Assembly (NCBI GenBank): GCA_034666985.1
Contig: JAXDKS010000071.1
Span: 18,927 to 82,926 of the forward strand
Direction of reading: 5' to 3'
Length of the DNA: 64,000 nt
Source of the DNA: DATARR01 sp034666985
GTDB lineage: Bacteria > Acidobacteriota > Thermoanaerobaculia > Multivoradales > UBA5704
Shown here: positions 1-8,615 of the stretch, one piece after another
Layout: the number at the start of each line of letters is the position of its first letter
How positions within the stretch are numbered: position 1 is the first letter of the stretch
Notes under the pieces: model-generated
Database searches by the model: none
What the model was told of the DNA's origin: nothing
Seen by the model: the letters and a program-made list of their open reading frames with translations, nothing else
Translations under genes and position numbers: made by a program

Positions 1-2
1 TC

Positions 3-902
3 GCCCTCATCACCTCCGGAGGGAGCGCGGCCTACCACGACTTCCTGTCGGGATTGACGGAGAGCGGCTTCGGCTTCCGCATCCTCTTCATCCACGCCGC
101 CATGCAGGGGCGGGAGGCGGAGCGCGAGGTGGTCTCGGCCCTGGCCTCCCTTGCCGGGCTGCCCATCGACTGCGCGGTGCTGATCCGCGGCGGCGGCTCG
201 CGCACCGACCTCGCGGCCTTCGACAGCCGGGTCATCGCCGAGACCATCGCCAGGTCGCCGTTCCCCGTGCTCACCGGCCTGGGGCACGAGATCGACCGGG
301 CGATCGCCGACCTGGTGGCCCACACCGCCTTCAAGACCCCGACCAAGGTGGCCGAGTTCCTGGTGGAGCGCATGGCGCGGGCCGAGCAGATGCTGGAGGA
401 TCTGCGCCGAACTCTGCTGCGGGAGGCTCTGGAGCCGCTGCGCGCCGGCCGCGAGGCCTTGGGTCGCGCCGAGCGGGGGGTGAGCCTGGCGCGCATGCGT
501 CTCGCCGCGGCCGGCTCCCGCATCGAGGAGCACGCCCGGGCCCTGGGACGCGTGGGCCGCAGCGCCCTGCGCGACGCCGGACGCCGGCAGGACGAGCTGC
601 GGAGCCGTCTGGCCGACCTCGTCCCCCGCCGCCTCGCCGCGGCCGGGACCGAGCGCGTCCGCCGCGGGGAGAGGATCGCCGCCGCCGCCCGCTCCCGGGT
701 GCGGGAGGCCGCCGCCACCCTGACGGGCATGGAGCGTCTCTGCCAGCAACTCGCCCCGGAGCGCACTCTGGAGCGGGGCTTCAGCCTCACCCGCGACGCT
801 TCGGGCAGGGCCGTCCGCCATCCGGACCAGGTGCGGCCGGGGGACGTCGTCTCCACCCGTGTGGCCGGGGGGGATTTCAAGAGCCGAGTGGAGGACCGAT
901 GA
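3..902 (+). CDS. xseA: Exodeoxyribonuclease VII large subunit, C-terminal part (5' end outside window)
   Basis: Catalytic subunit of exonuclease VII, which degrades single-stranded DNA to oligonucleotides. The reading frame is already open at base 3, so the N-terminal OB-fold and part of the catalytic domain lie outside the window; a TTG at 54 is not a true start. Visible are the conserved catalytic stretch LIRGGGSRTDLAAFD, the GLGHEIDRAIADLVA segment and TPTKVAEFL, followed by the long arginine-rich coiled-coil region and a C-terminal GFSLTRD...V..GD element typical of the family. The ATGA overlap with the next gene shows translational coupling to xseB. About 299 residues are present; family members are usually 400-500. 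Confidence 0.95.
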   Translation, partial: ALITSGGSAAYHDFLSGLTESGFGFRILFIHAAMQGREAEREVVSALASLAGLPIDCAVLIRGGGSRTDLAAFDSRVIAETIARSPFPVLTGLGHEIDRAIADLVAHTAFKTPTKVAEFLVERMARAEQMLEDLRRTLLREALEPLRAGREALGRAERGVSLARMRLAAAGSRIEEHARALGRVGRSALRDAGRRQDELRSRLADLVPRRLAAAGTERVRRGERIAAAARSRVREAAATLTGMERLCQQLAPERTLERGFSLTRDASGRAVRHPDQVRPGDVVSTRVAGGDFKSRVEDR

Positions 903-1156
903 AGGAACCGAGCGAACCCAAGCAAAGTGCTGCCGCGGCCGGCAGTGATGAGGCCCCCCTGAGCTTCCGCGCGGCCATGGACGAGCTGGAAGGCATCCTG
1001 GAGAGGATCGAAGGCGAGGAGATCGACATCGACCAGCTCGCCGAAGAGCTGCGCCGCGCGGCCCAGCTCCTCGACCTCTGCCGGGGTAAGATCCGGAAGG
1101 CGGAGGTCGAGGTGACGCAGATCGTGCAGAGCTTGGAGGAGGAGGGGGAGGGGTAG
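899..1156 (+). CDS. xseB: Exodeoxyribonuclease VII small subunit
   Basis: An 85-residue small helical subunit that binds the XseA coiled coil. The core SFRAAMDELEGILERIEGEE followed by LAEELRRAAQLLDLCRGKIRKAE is the standard XseB helical hairpin. The start ATG overlaps the xseA stop by 4 bases, the usual arrangement. The first ~20 residues are poorly conserved and probably disordered. The C-terminus ends in a short run of Glu and Gly. Confidence 0.93.
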   Translation: MKEPSEPKQSAAAAGSDEAPLSFRAAMDELEGILERIEGEEIDIDQLAEELRRAAQLLDLCRGKIRKAEVEVTQIVQSLEEEGEG

Positions 1157-1171
1157 TAGAAGAAATAGAAG

Positions 1172-1259
1172 AAGGGACCTAAGGGACAGCAAGGACAGCA
1201 AGGACTGCAGAGACAAGAACCTGAGTGTCCCTGCAGTCCTTGCTGTCCCTTAGGTCCTT
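1172..1259. repeat. Palindrome built from 9-bp units (copy 1)
   Basis: The left arm consists of tandem 9-mers of the type AAGGACAGC (1181-1207). The right arm (1226-1259) is its inverse, with one 9-mer fewer. A second element of the same design is at 19404-19493, and a differently sequenced one lies in frame at 54292-54330. It sits just after xseB, so it could also act as a transcription terminator hairpin, though there is no T-run. Confidence 0.75.
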
Positions 1260-1303
1260 CAACTGCCTGCTGTTCCCAGCCCATCCCCTGCTACCATCTC
1301 CCC

Positions 1304-2272
1304 ATGAGCACCGCCGAGGCTGCCCTGAAGGCGTCGCTGGCCCAGGGTCTCGAAGGGGAGATCGCGGCGCTTCGCCGTCTGTCGCTGCGCCACCGGGCCT
1401 TCGAGCTGGCCGCCTTCCCTCTCCTCTGGGCGGCCGGGGCGGGGCTGGCCCTCGGGTCCGTCCAATTTCCACCCCCCACCCGGTATCTCCTTCAGGCTGC
1501 CGGCACGGTCCTCGCCGCGTTGGGTCTCAACGCCTTCGTCCTGCTGCTGCACGAGGGGATGCACCACACCCTGCTGCGCTCCCGGGTCTGGAACCGGTGG
1601 GTGTCGGTGGGCCTGGGGGGATGCGTGGCGATCTCCTTTACCGCCTACCAGGTGATGCACGAGCAGCATCACCGCTATCTGGGCGATCCCCGGGACCCGG
1701 ACGAGTACCGGAACTACACCTCCTCGCCCACGCTCCTCTGGGCTCTCCACTTCGTCCGCCTGACCGTGGGTTGCTTCCTCTATATCCTCCTGATTCCGGT
1801 CCTGGCCTGGCGCCGGGGCACGGCGGCGGACCGCCGGCACATCCTTCAGGAGTACGCCGTGCTCGCCGCGGCCTGGACGGCGGTCTTCGTCCTGATCCCC
1901 CTGCCCGTCCTCGTCCGGGCCTGGCTCCTCCCCCTGGTCGTCGTAGCCGTCATGACCCAGCTCCGGGGCTTCACCCAGCATGGGATCACCGACCCTTCCG
2001 ATCCGCTGCTGGCCAGCCGGTCCATCCATCCGGGTCCCCTGGTGCGCTTCCTGGTGCTCAACGAGAACTACCACCTGGAGCACCACCTCTATCCCGAGGT
2101 CCCCAGCTACCACCTCCGCCGGCTGCACCTGCTCCTGCGCGACCGCCTTCCCCGCAGCGTCAGCGGCCGTTCCTACTCCGGCTTCCTCGCCCGCTTCGTG
2201 CGTGCCATCTGGCGGCGGGACGAGACGCCCATCGGCGTCATGGCGGGCCCGGGCTCGAAGTCCGGGGTATAA
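1304..2272 (+). CDS. Membrane fatty acid desaturase family protein
   Basis: A di-iron integral membrane desaturase or hydroxylase of 322 residues. All three histidine boxes are present: HEGMHH (83-88), HEQHH (119-123) and HLEHH (257-261, within NYHLEHHLYPEVPSYHL). Hydrophobic helices lie between the boxes (about 30-50, 60-80, 140-160 and 180-215). The substrate (acyl lipid, sterol or carotenoid) cannot be told from the sequence. A TACCAT -10-like box at 1292-1297 lies six bases before the ATG and no Shine-Dalgarno is visible, so the mRNA may be leaderless. The last codons overlap a TATAAT box that probably serves the next gene. Confidence 0.9.
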   Translation: MSTAEAALKASLAQGLEGEIAALRRLSLRHRAFELAAFPLLWAAGAGLALGSVQFPPPTRYLLQAAGTVLAALGLNAFVLLLHEGMHHTLLRSRVWNRWVSVGLGGCVAISFTAYQVMHEQHHRYLGDPRDPDEYRNYTSSPTLLWALHFVRLTVGCFLYILLIPVLAWRRGTAADRRHILQEYAVLAAAWTAVFVLIPLPVLVRAWLLPLVVVAVMTQLRGFTQHGITDPSDPLLASRSIHPGPLVRFLVLNENYHLEHHLYPEVPSYHLRRLHLLLRDRLPRSVSGRSYSGFLARFVRAIWRRDETPIGVMAGPGSKSGV

Positions 2273-2273
2273 T
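2268..2273 (+). promoter_or_regulatory. -10-like box TATAAT before the secreted protein gene
   Basis: A perfect TATAAT overlaps the desaturase stop codon. No convincing -35 is seen at the right distance. The likely target is the gene starting at 2349, with a leader of about 70 bases. Confidence 0.4.
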
Positions 2274-2348
2274 GCCGCACAAACTGAGAGCGGTTCCCCA
2301 GCGGTGTCCTTCTCTCGCCGATTCCATCAACTCGTGGGAGGTTGCAGC

Positions 2349-3401
2349 ATGAAACGAGCCCTCGTCCCCTGTCTTCTCGTGGCCGGACTGGTCGCAGCCG
2401 GAGCCGCGTATGGCGGCAGGACGTCCCCGGCACCCGCGCCGGATTCCCTGAAGGTCGCCCGCGCGCACCAGACGGTGAGCCTGCCGGGCCTCCTCTCCGA
2501 CCGTTCGCGGACGACCGACCTCACGCTCGTCAACCTCGCCGGGTCCGCCGCGACGTGCACCGTGCGCCTGATGGGCACGGATGGCACCGCGGTCGCCGAG
2601 GCCTCGACCTTCTCGCTCAAGCCCCGTTCACAGCGCGATCTCGCCGACGTCTTCAGTCAGGTGGGAGCGGCCGGCGTGCGCGAGGCGGCGGCGGCCGTGA
2701 GCTGCGATCAGCCGTTCTATGCCTATGCCCGGATCACCGACGGCGCCACGGGCCGGGTGGCCGTCGCCACTCCCGTCGACGCCGGCGCGGCGGCCCTGTC
2801 GAAACGTGGCAACGCCGGACCGCGGGTCTGCGGCACGGGCTACTGCTTCGAATCCAAGGGCGTCGTGCACAAGCCGACCCCGGCCCAGCCCGTCAAGCGG
2901 CTGGCCTATGGCGTGCCGGCCGGGACCTGGGGCCGGGTGACGATGTCACTCGACGTCACCGTGGGACCCTGGTACGCCCCCGATCCGGACGGCAAGCACC
3001 TCATCTACTGGTTCGTGGTCAACCGCAACGTCGACATGCTGGGGATGCTCTACTTCCGCGGTCCGGACTCCTCCACCGCCCTGGCCCGCTACGGCATCCA
3101 TCTGACCCATCCGCAGAAGATCAAGCTGGTGAAGGGATTCAAGGCCATCCCGGGCCACACCTACCACTGCGAGAACGATCTCGACATGGCCGGTGGCACG
3201 TTCACCATCACCATTACCGACAAGGGCACGGGCGAGGTCACAACGCTGAAGGGCGCCCCCAACGTCACCAGCCTGACCACCCGGCAGGGCGACAAGCTCT
3301 TCATCGACATGGCCTTCCCCGAGGGCAAGGTGCCGGACGAGGTCCCCGGCTTCGGCTGGACCTACGCCAACGTCCAGATCCAGACCTACGCTCTCCAGTA
3401 G
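2349..3401 (+). CDS. Secreted protein of unknown function
   Basis: 350 residues. The ATG at 2349 is preceded by GGGAGG and opens a signal peptide (MKRALVPCLLVAGLVAAG, then AAYGG), so this start is preferred over upstream in-frame codons that run into the desaturase gene. Residues ~35-145 form a beta-rich domain (TTDLTLVNLAGSAATCTVRL...SLKPRSQRDLADVF) of the kind seen in secreted Acidobacteriota proteins. Residues ~165-350 look like a concanavalin-like beta-sandwich (WYAPDPDGKHLIYWFVVNR...YHCENDLDMAGG). No catalytic motif is recognised. It ends 7 bases before the convergent stop of the next gene. Confidence 0.75.
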   Translation: MKRALVPCLLVAGLVAAGAAYGGRTSPAPAPDSLKVARAHQTVSLPGLLSDRSRTTDLTLVNLAGSAATCTVRLMGTDGTAVAEASTFSLKPRSQRDLADVFSQVGAAGVREAAAAVSCDQPFYAYARITDGATGRVAVATPVDAGAAALSKRGNAGPRVCGTGYCFESKGVVHKPTPAQPVKRLAYGVPAGTWGRVTMSLDVTVGPWYAPDPDGKHLIYWFVVNRNVDMLGMLYFRGPDSSTALARYGIHLTHPQKIKLVKGFKAIPGHTYHCENDLDMAGGTFTITITDKGTGEVTTLKGAPNVTSLTTRQGDKLFIDMAFPEGKVPDEVPGFGWTYANVQIQTYALQ

Positions 3402-3407
3402 GTTCGG

Positions 3408-5378
3408 TCAGAACGCGTCGACGTCCGCCCGGCTGGCGAGGGTCCCCTGAGGATTGTGGTAGGTCCTCACCTCGCCGGTCTCCGGGCGGCGGACCGTGAT
3501 CGTGTACTCGACGTCGGAGAGGCCGCCGTAGAACACCCAGAGCTTGCCGTTGACCGCCCGGCCGTCGAGCACCTTGACCATCAGCTCCAGGTTGGAGTCG
3601 CTGAAGAACCAGAAGGCTCCGGTGTCCGAGGTCAGTGGCACGGCCCGGCCCGGTCCGGTGAGGCCGGTGCGCGGGTCCGTCATCTCGACGCTGACCTGGA
3701 AGTGGCCGGAGGCGAGGCATAGGGAGCTCGGATCGGCCAGCGTCAGGCAGCCGACGAGGGGCTCGTTCGCCAGGGCGGGCGCTGGATTCGTGACCACGGC
3801 CGGAGCGGTTACCCCGCCGGGGAAGAGGGGCAGGTCGTGGAAGGCCCGGACGTCCGCCCGGCTGGCGAACTGGAACGGCGGGTTGTGGTCGGTCCACTCC
3901 TGCCCGGTGAAGGTGTCGGTCACAGTGAGCGTGTACTCGACGTTGGAGAGGGACCCAGCATAGACCCAGAAGTGATCGTTGATGACGCGGCCGTCGAGCA
4001 CCTTGACCATCAGCTCCAGGTTGGCGTCGTTGAAGAACCAGAAGGCGCCGGTGTCGCTGGTCAGGGGGTGGGTGGTGCCGATGCCCGTGCCGCCGCCGCT
4101 GAAGGGGTTCTTCCAGGCCACCCGGGCCTGGAAGCGGCCGCCTTCGCCGAGGCAGAGAACCTCGGAGCCGGCGGCGCAGCGGACGGGGGCGAAGAGCCGG
4201 GCGACGACGCCCAGGCCGTTGCCGTCCTTCCCCGGAATCGGTGGGAGCGGCAGGACGGGGACGTCGAACTCCTCGCCGCTGGTCCACGCCACGGCGAAGC
4301 CGCCCGCGGGGGTCGCCGCCGCAGCCGGCTTGGCGGCCGTGAAGGTCGGGTCGGACACCGGGAACATACCGCCAAAGGGTGTCAGGTCTCTCCTCAGGAG
4401 GCGTCCCTGCAAACTCGCTCCTATATAACCCCAGACCTCCCAGACCACCAGGGTGTTGCCATCCCTGTCGATGGCGAGAGCCGGCGCCGCGAGGTCGAAG
4501 GAGGGGCTCTGGTCTCCCACTTTGACCTCGGAGCCGATGGGCGCACCCGCGGCGTTCAGACGCCGGGCCAGGACAGCGTCGTGGGTGATCCAGACCACCA
4601 GCGCGGTACCGTCGCTCGCCAGCACGGCCGCCGGCGCGGCGTCGAAGCTCGACAGGAGACCGTCGATCCGTACGGCGGCGGACCAGGCGCCGCTCGGGCC
4701 GTCATACCGCCGGGCTGCGATGCCGCCCATTTGGGAGTCCCGCCAGGCGACCAGGAGCCCGCCGTCCGCGGCACCGGTCGCACGGAGGGCGCTCAGCGTG
4801 CCCGTCGGCCCCGAAGCCACGGGTTGGGGCGACGCCAGGATCTCCTGCGGGCTGAAGTGCTGCGCCACGATGGTGTCGGCAACTCCGTTCGACCGCAGCC
4901 AGACGACGAAGAACGAGCCGTCGGGAGCCACGGCCACGTCGGGGGAGGAGACGGATGCGGAAATCGCCTGGGGATCGATCTTCACCTCGCTGCCCACGGG
5001 GATGCCCGTGTCGCCGAAGACGCGAATCCAGACGTCCGATGAGCTTGCCCAGACCAGCACGAAGCCACCGCTGGGGGTGATACCGATCCGCGGACTGCCG
5101 ATGAGATCGCCGCCGGCGTGTGCCCAAAGCTCTGGTCCCAGCGGCGAGCCGGACGAATCGAAGTGCCGGGCCTTGATCCCCATGGGCTGCTCGCCGGTCT
5201 CGAACCAGGCGACCCAGAGGGCGCCGGACGGGCTGGCCGCCACTGCCGGGAGGAACTGATTCCCCGGCGTGAAGGTGTTCACCACGAATTCAGGGCCGGT
5301 CGAGGGCGGCTGTCCCAGGGCCGGAGCGGCGAGGAGCCCGGCGAGGAGCCCGGCGGCGGCGAAGTGCTTGCGGTGCAT
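3408..5378 (-). CDS. Secreted beta-propeller-like protein with two C-terminal FWFF domains
   Basis: 656 residues from the ATG at 5378, chosen over one five codons upstream because GGAGGG sits seven bases before it. Signal peptide MHRKHFAAAGLLAGLLAAPALG. Residues ~25-390 are repeats of the type 'GGFVLVWASSSD..VWIRVFGDTGIPVGSEVKI', suggesting a propeller. Two ~105-residue copies of a domain with the signature TSDTGAFWFF...NLELMVKVLDG...FWVYAG.LS.VEYT...NP..ASRADV.AF follow. It is paralogous to the next gene (same strand, 26 bases apart) and shares the domain with the haloperoxidase-like protein at 25655. Function unknown; probably cell-surface or extracellular binding. Confidence 0.8.
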   Translation of the reverse strand: MHRKHFAAAGLLAGLLAAPALGQPPSTGPEFVVNTFTPGNQFLPAVAASPSGALWVAWFETGEQPMGIKARHFDSSGSPLGPELWAHAGGDLIGSPRIGITPSGGFVLVWASSSDVWIRVFGDTGIPVGSEVKIDPQAISASVSSPDVAVAPDGSFFVVWLRSNGVADTIVAQHFSPQEILASPQPVASGPTGTLSALRATGAADGGLLVAWRDSQMGGIAARRYDGPSGAWSAAVRIDGLLSSFDAAPAAVLASDGTALVVWITHDAVLARRLNAAGAPIGSEVKVGDQSPSFDLAAPALAIDRDGNTLVVWEVWGYIGASLQGRLLRRDLTPFGGMFPVSDPTFTAAKPAAAATPAGGFAVAWTSGEEFDVPVLPLPPIPGKDGNGLGVVARLFAPVRCAAGSEVLCLGEGGRFQARVAWKNPFSGGGTGIGTTHPLTSDTGAFWFFNDANLELMVKVLDGRVINDHFWVYAGSLSNVEYTLTVTDTFTGQEWTDHNPPFQFASRADVRAFHDLPLFPGGVTAPAVVTNPAPALANEPLVGCLTLADPSSLCLASGHFQVSVEMTDPRTGLTGPGRAVPLTSDTGAFWFFSDSNLELMVKVLDGRAVNGKLWVFYGGLSDVEYTITVRRPETGEVRTYHNPQGTLASRADVDAF

Positions 5379-5404
5379 GAAGAGTCCCTCCATCCCGGAT
5401 GCGA

Positions 5405-7423
5405 TCAGAACGCCTCGACGTCCGCCCGGCTGGCGAGGCGTCCCTGATCATTATGGTAGGTCTTCACCTTTCCGGTCTGGGTGTCGGTGATGAGGATGGT
5501 GTAGTCGACGTCGGAGAGCGCACCGGCATAGACCCAGAAACGGCCGTTGAGTGCCCGGCCGTCCAGCACCTTGACCAGCAGCTCGAGGTTGGAGTCGCCG
5601 AAGAACCAGAAGGCTCCGGTGTCGTTGGTCAGCGGCAGCGCGTGCCCGGCCTCGAGGTGGCCGGACAACGGGTTGGTGAGCTGGACGTCCACGCGGAAGC
5701 GCCCGTTCAGGCAGAGCTGATCCGGCGTCAGGGCGCAGGTCGCGGTGGTGAAGCGCTGGCCGAAGACGCCAAAGAAGTTGCCGTCCTGCGTCCCCTCACC
5801 CCAGCCTTGGGGGGGAAGGACGGCTGCGTAGTCGACACCGCTGCTCCAGACTGCCAGCAGGCGGCCGGAGGCGTCGCGGGCCAAGGCCGGCTCCGTCTGG
5901 ATCCTGTCGGTATAGGTGTTGATCCGGAATTCGGCGCCGCGGGGCACCCAGGAGCCGTCGAAGAGGCGGGCCATGATGCCACCGTCGGGGTCCGCGGGGC
6001 CCCACTGCTCCCAGAGGACCAGGACATCGCCGGAGGGGAGGAGGGCGGCGGCGGGCGTCTGTGGACCGATCCCTGGCCGCAGCTCGACGACGCCTCCCAG
6101 ACTCGCGCCCGCAGGGTCGTACCGGTGGGCGAACATCCCCTCGTTGCCCGCGTGGTTGGGGAAGAGGAAGGTCGTCCACAGCACGGAGAAGCCGCCGCCG
6201 GCGTGGAAGATGGGGACGGGTCCCAGGTGGATGCCGGGCACGCGCGACGAGTCGTCGGCGGCATTCACCCGGAAGGGCGCGCCGAGAGGCTGGGCCGCCC
6301 CGTCGAGGCGCCGCGCCATCACGTCCGTCTCCCCCAGGCCGGTTTCCTCGATCCAGGCCGCCACGAAGCCGCCTGCCGGCGAGGCGGCGATGCGGGGCTC
6401 GTCCCGAGTCGTGCCGTCGGCCGGGCCGCTGACCAGGAGCACCCCTCCCACGCGGCCGCCGTGGACATCGAAGCGCTGGCCCCGGATCACGCTCGGCTGG
6501 CCGGAGTGGAACCCGCCGCCTTCCATCCAGACCACGACGAAGCCGCCGGCGTCCGCGGCGACGTCGGCAAGGACCTGCCCCGGGCCGGCGTTCGCGCTGA
6601 CCACGACCTCGCCGCCGAGCGGCTGGCCGTCCGCGCCGTAGGCGCGCCCGGAGACGCGCGAGCCATTCGTCCAGACGGCCATGAAGCCGCCCCCCTGAGC
6701 CGCGGCCACCCGGGCCCGTAACTGGTCTCCGGCCTGCGCCTCGTTCAACCGTCTCTCCCCGCCCCGGGGGCTCCCCTGCGCGTCGTAGAAGCGGCCATAG
6801 ACGTCGATCCGGACTCCGCCCGCGGGAAGCGGGGTGTCGCCCGACCACACCACCAGGGACCCGCCGTCGGGACCGATCGCCACGTCGGGGCTGCGCTGCA
6901 TGCCCTGGGTCGTGACGTTGACCGGCAGCTCGGAGCCCTGCCGCAAGGGGACGTTCCCCGCCGGCAGAGCGGCGGTGGCCGCCGTGGCGCCGGCGGCTTC
7001 GGCGGGCTCCGCGGCGAAGGCCGAGACGTCGGCCCCGCTCGCCAGCCGGGAGCCGGGGTTGTGGTAGACCTCGAAGGCGCCGGTCCGGACGTCGGTGACG
7101 GTGATCGTGTACTCCACGTCGGAGAGCCCGCCGTAGTACACCCAGAAATGGCCGTTGAGGGCCCGGCCGTCGAGCACCTTGACGACTAGCTCGAGGTTCG
7201 AGTCGTTGAAGAACCAGAACAGGCCGGTGTCGTTCGTCAGCGGCACGGCGTGGCCGGCACCGGAGCCGCCCCCGGGGATCGTCCAGGCGACCTCCACCGC
7301 AAAGCGGGAATCGTGGAGGCAGAACCGGGTGGGGGTCGGAGCGCACGACGCCGCGAAACCCGGGACGGGGGCGAGCGTCGCCGCGGCGACGGCGAGAAGG
7401 ACGAAGACGGGAGCACGGTGCAT
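5405..7423 (-). CDS. Secreted beta-propeller-like protein flanked by FWFF domains
   Basis: 672 residues with a signal peptide (MHRAPVFVLLAVAAATLA...GFA) and GGAGGT just before the ATG. The order differs from the downstream paralogue: one FWFF domain directly after the signal peptide (~27-135: CLHDSRFAVEVAW...LFWFFNDSNLELVVKVLDG...FWVYYGGLSDVEYTITVTD), then propeller-like GGFVVVWMEGGG repeats (~165-555), then a second FWFF domain at the C-terminus. Together with the downstream gene this gives four copies in 4 kb. The modular shuffling of the domain argues that it folds independently. No catalytic residues recognised. Confidence 0.8.
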   Translation of the reverse strand: MHRAPVFVLLAVAAATLAPVPGFAASCAPTPTRFCLHDSRFAVEVAWTIPGGGSGAGHAVPLTNDTGLFWFFNDSNLELVVKVLDGRALNGHFWVYYGGLSDVEYTITVTDVRTGAFEVYHNPGSRLASGADVSAFAAEPAEAAGATAATAALPAGNVPLRQGSELPVNVTTQGMQRSPDVAIGPDGGSLVVWSGDTPLPAGGVRIDVYGRFYDAQGSPRGGERRLNEAQAGDQLRARVAAAQGGGFMAVWTNGSRVSGRAYGADGQPLGGEVVVSANAGPGQVLADVAADAGGFVVVWMEGGGFHSGQPSVIRGQRFDVHGGRVGGVLLVSGPADGTTRDEPRIAASPAGGFVAAWIEETGLGETDVMARRLDGAAQPLGAPFRVNAADDSSRVPGIHLGPVPIFHAGGGFSVLWTTFLFPNHAGNEGMFAHRYDPAGASLGGVVELRPGIGPQTPAAALLPSGDVLVLWEQWGPADPDGGIMARLFDGSWVPRGAEFRINTYTDRIQTEPALARDASGRLLAVWSSGVDYAAVLPPQGWGEGTQDGNFFGVFGQRFTTATCALTPDQLCLNGRFRVDVQLTNPLSGHLEAGHALPLTNDTGAFWFFGDSNLELLVKVLDGRALNGRFWVYAGALSDVDYTILITDTQTGKVKTYHNDQGRLASRADVEAF

Positions 7424-7462
7424 AGGGACCTCCGAAGGGGTCGGAACGCCTGTGTTGCTTTG

Positions 7463-7477
7463 ATGCTACTGTAGCAT
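7463..7477. promoter_or_regulatory. 15-bp perfect palindrome between divergent genes
   Basis: ATGCTAC-T-GTAGCAT is a perfect inverted repeat lying 40 bases upstream of the minus-strand secreted protein and 78 bases upstream of the plus-strand TPR protein. Its position and symmetry suit an operator. The inverted arm also offers a TATGCT -10-like box for the minus strand. No cognate regulator is identifiable. Confidence 0.35.
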
Positions 7478-7554
7478 AGATCCTGGTCCGGGTAACAACT
7501 GGGGCGGCTCGTGCGTAGAGAATCCGAGCCGGGACGGTCCGGAAGGAGGTAATC

Positions 7555-8556
7555 GTGGCGGTGAAATTATTACCCAGGATATTGCCCAGGATCCTGGCGG
7601 TCGGAGCTCTCTCGCTGGGGCCACTGCTGATGGGGGCCGTGCCAACGCCGCCAGCACCGCTGGCGCCGGGAGCACAGCTCTTCGAAGGGCGGCGCTTCGA
7701 GGAGGCGCGGAAGTTCTTCGAGGCGTACGCGGCCCGGAGCCCGCGGGATGCCGACGCGGCCCTGTACCTGGGGCGCACCTATCTCGGGTTGCGCAAGACC
7801 GACCCCGCCGTCGAGTGGCTGGAGAAGGCCGCGGCGCTGGCGCCGGCGAGCTCCGAGAAGCAGTTGTGGCTGGGCCGCGGCTATGGCGCGGCGGCCCTGA
7901 ACGCCAACCTGTTCTCCGCCGCCGGGCTGGCGAAGAAGGCCAAGGCGGCGTTCGACAAGGCGGTGGCCCTCGATCCCGCGAACCTCGACGCGCGGGACGA
8001 CCTGATCCTGTTCCATCTTCAGGCGCCCGGCTTCATGGGCGGCAGCGTCGACAAGGCCCGGGAGGAGGCGGCGGAGATCCGCAAGCGGGACGCCGTCCGG
8101 GGGCGTGTGGCCCTGGCCCGCATCCTCCTGCAGCAGAAGGACGCGGCCGGAGCCGAGCGCGAGCTCAAGGCCGCCGTGCAGGAGTCGCCCGCCAATCCCC
8201 GGGGGCGGCTGAGCCTCGGCCAGCTCTATGCCTCCCAGGAGCGCTGGAACGATGCCTTCGACGCCTTCGAGGCCCTGCTCAAGGCCGATCCCGACAACTG
8301 GGACGCTCTCTATCAGTTGGGCCGCACCGGTGCCGTCTCCGGCCAGCGGCTGGACCGTGCCGCGGAGTGCCTGAAGCGCTACGTCGGCCACACCCCCGGG
8401 AGCCAGGAGGCCCCTCCGGCCAATGCCCACTTCCGGCTGGGGATGGTCTACGAGAAGAAGGGGGACAAGCCCAGGGCCCGCGCGGAGTACCAGGAGGCGG
8501 TGCGGCTCGATCCCAGTCTGGAGGACGCGAAGAAGGCGTTGGCCAAGGTGAAGTAA
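7555..8556 (+). CDS. Tetratricopeptide-repeat protein
   Basis: 333 residues starting at GTG, fixed by a near-perfect AAGGAGGT four bases upstream. The N-terminus (VKLLPRILPRILAVGALSLGPLLMGAV) is a signal peptide or anchor. The rest is at least six TPR-like units with the W-x2-LG-x2-Y, A-x3-F and P pattern, for example FEEARKFFEAYAARSP, DADAALYLGRTYLGLRKTD and NWDALYQLGRT. Likely a periplasmic scaffold. No other domain is present. Confidence 0.85.
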   Translation: MAVKLLPRILPRILAVGALSLGPLLMGAVPTPPAPLAPGAQLFEGRRFEEARKFFEAYAARSPRDADAALYLGRTYLGLRKTDPAVEWLEKAAALAPASSEKQLWLGRGYGAAALNANLFSAAGLAKKAKAAFDKAVALDPANLDARDDLILFHLQAPGFMGGSVDKAREEAAEIRKRDAVRGRVALARILLQQKDAAGAERELKAAVQESPANPRGRLSLGQLYASQERWNDAFDAFEALLKADPDNWDALYQLGRTGAVSGQRLDRAAECLKRYVGHTPGSQEAPPANAHFRLGMVYEKKGDKPRARAEYQEAVRLDPSLEDAKKALAKVK

Positions 8557-8579
8557 ATCTCGCCGCAAACCGTCCATTC

Positions 8580-8609
8580 TTGACACGTTGCGGCATTGCT
8601 CCCTACGAT
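8580..8609 (+). promoter_or_regulatory. Sigma-70-like promoter of the fused beta-oxidation gene
   Basis: A perfect TTGACA (8580-8585), an 18-base spacer and TACGAT (8604-8609). The ATG at 8616 is only six bases past the -10 box, so transcription should begin at or next to the start codon, giving a leaderless mRNA. Confidence 0.6.
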
Positions 8610-8615
8610 GGGGGC

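Noticed and set aside
1225..2352. Long plus-strand frame overlapping the desaturase
   Set aside because: Out of frame with the desaturase, whose three histidine boxes prove its frame. The alternative is Pro/Arg/Gly-rich.
7815..8615. N-terminal extension of the beta-oxidation protein
   Set aside because: It overlaps the TPR gene in another frame. A TTGACA/TACGAT promoter sits directly before the ATG at 8616, where family homology begins.
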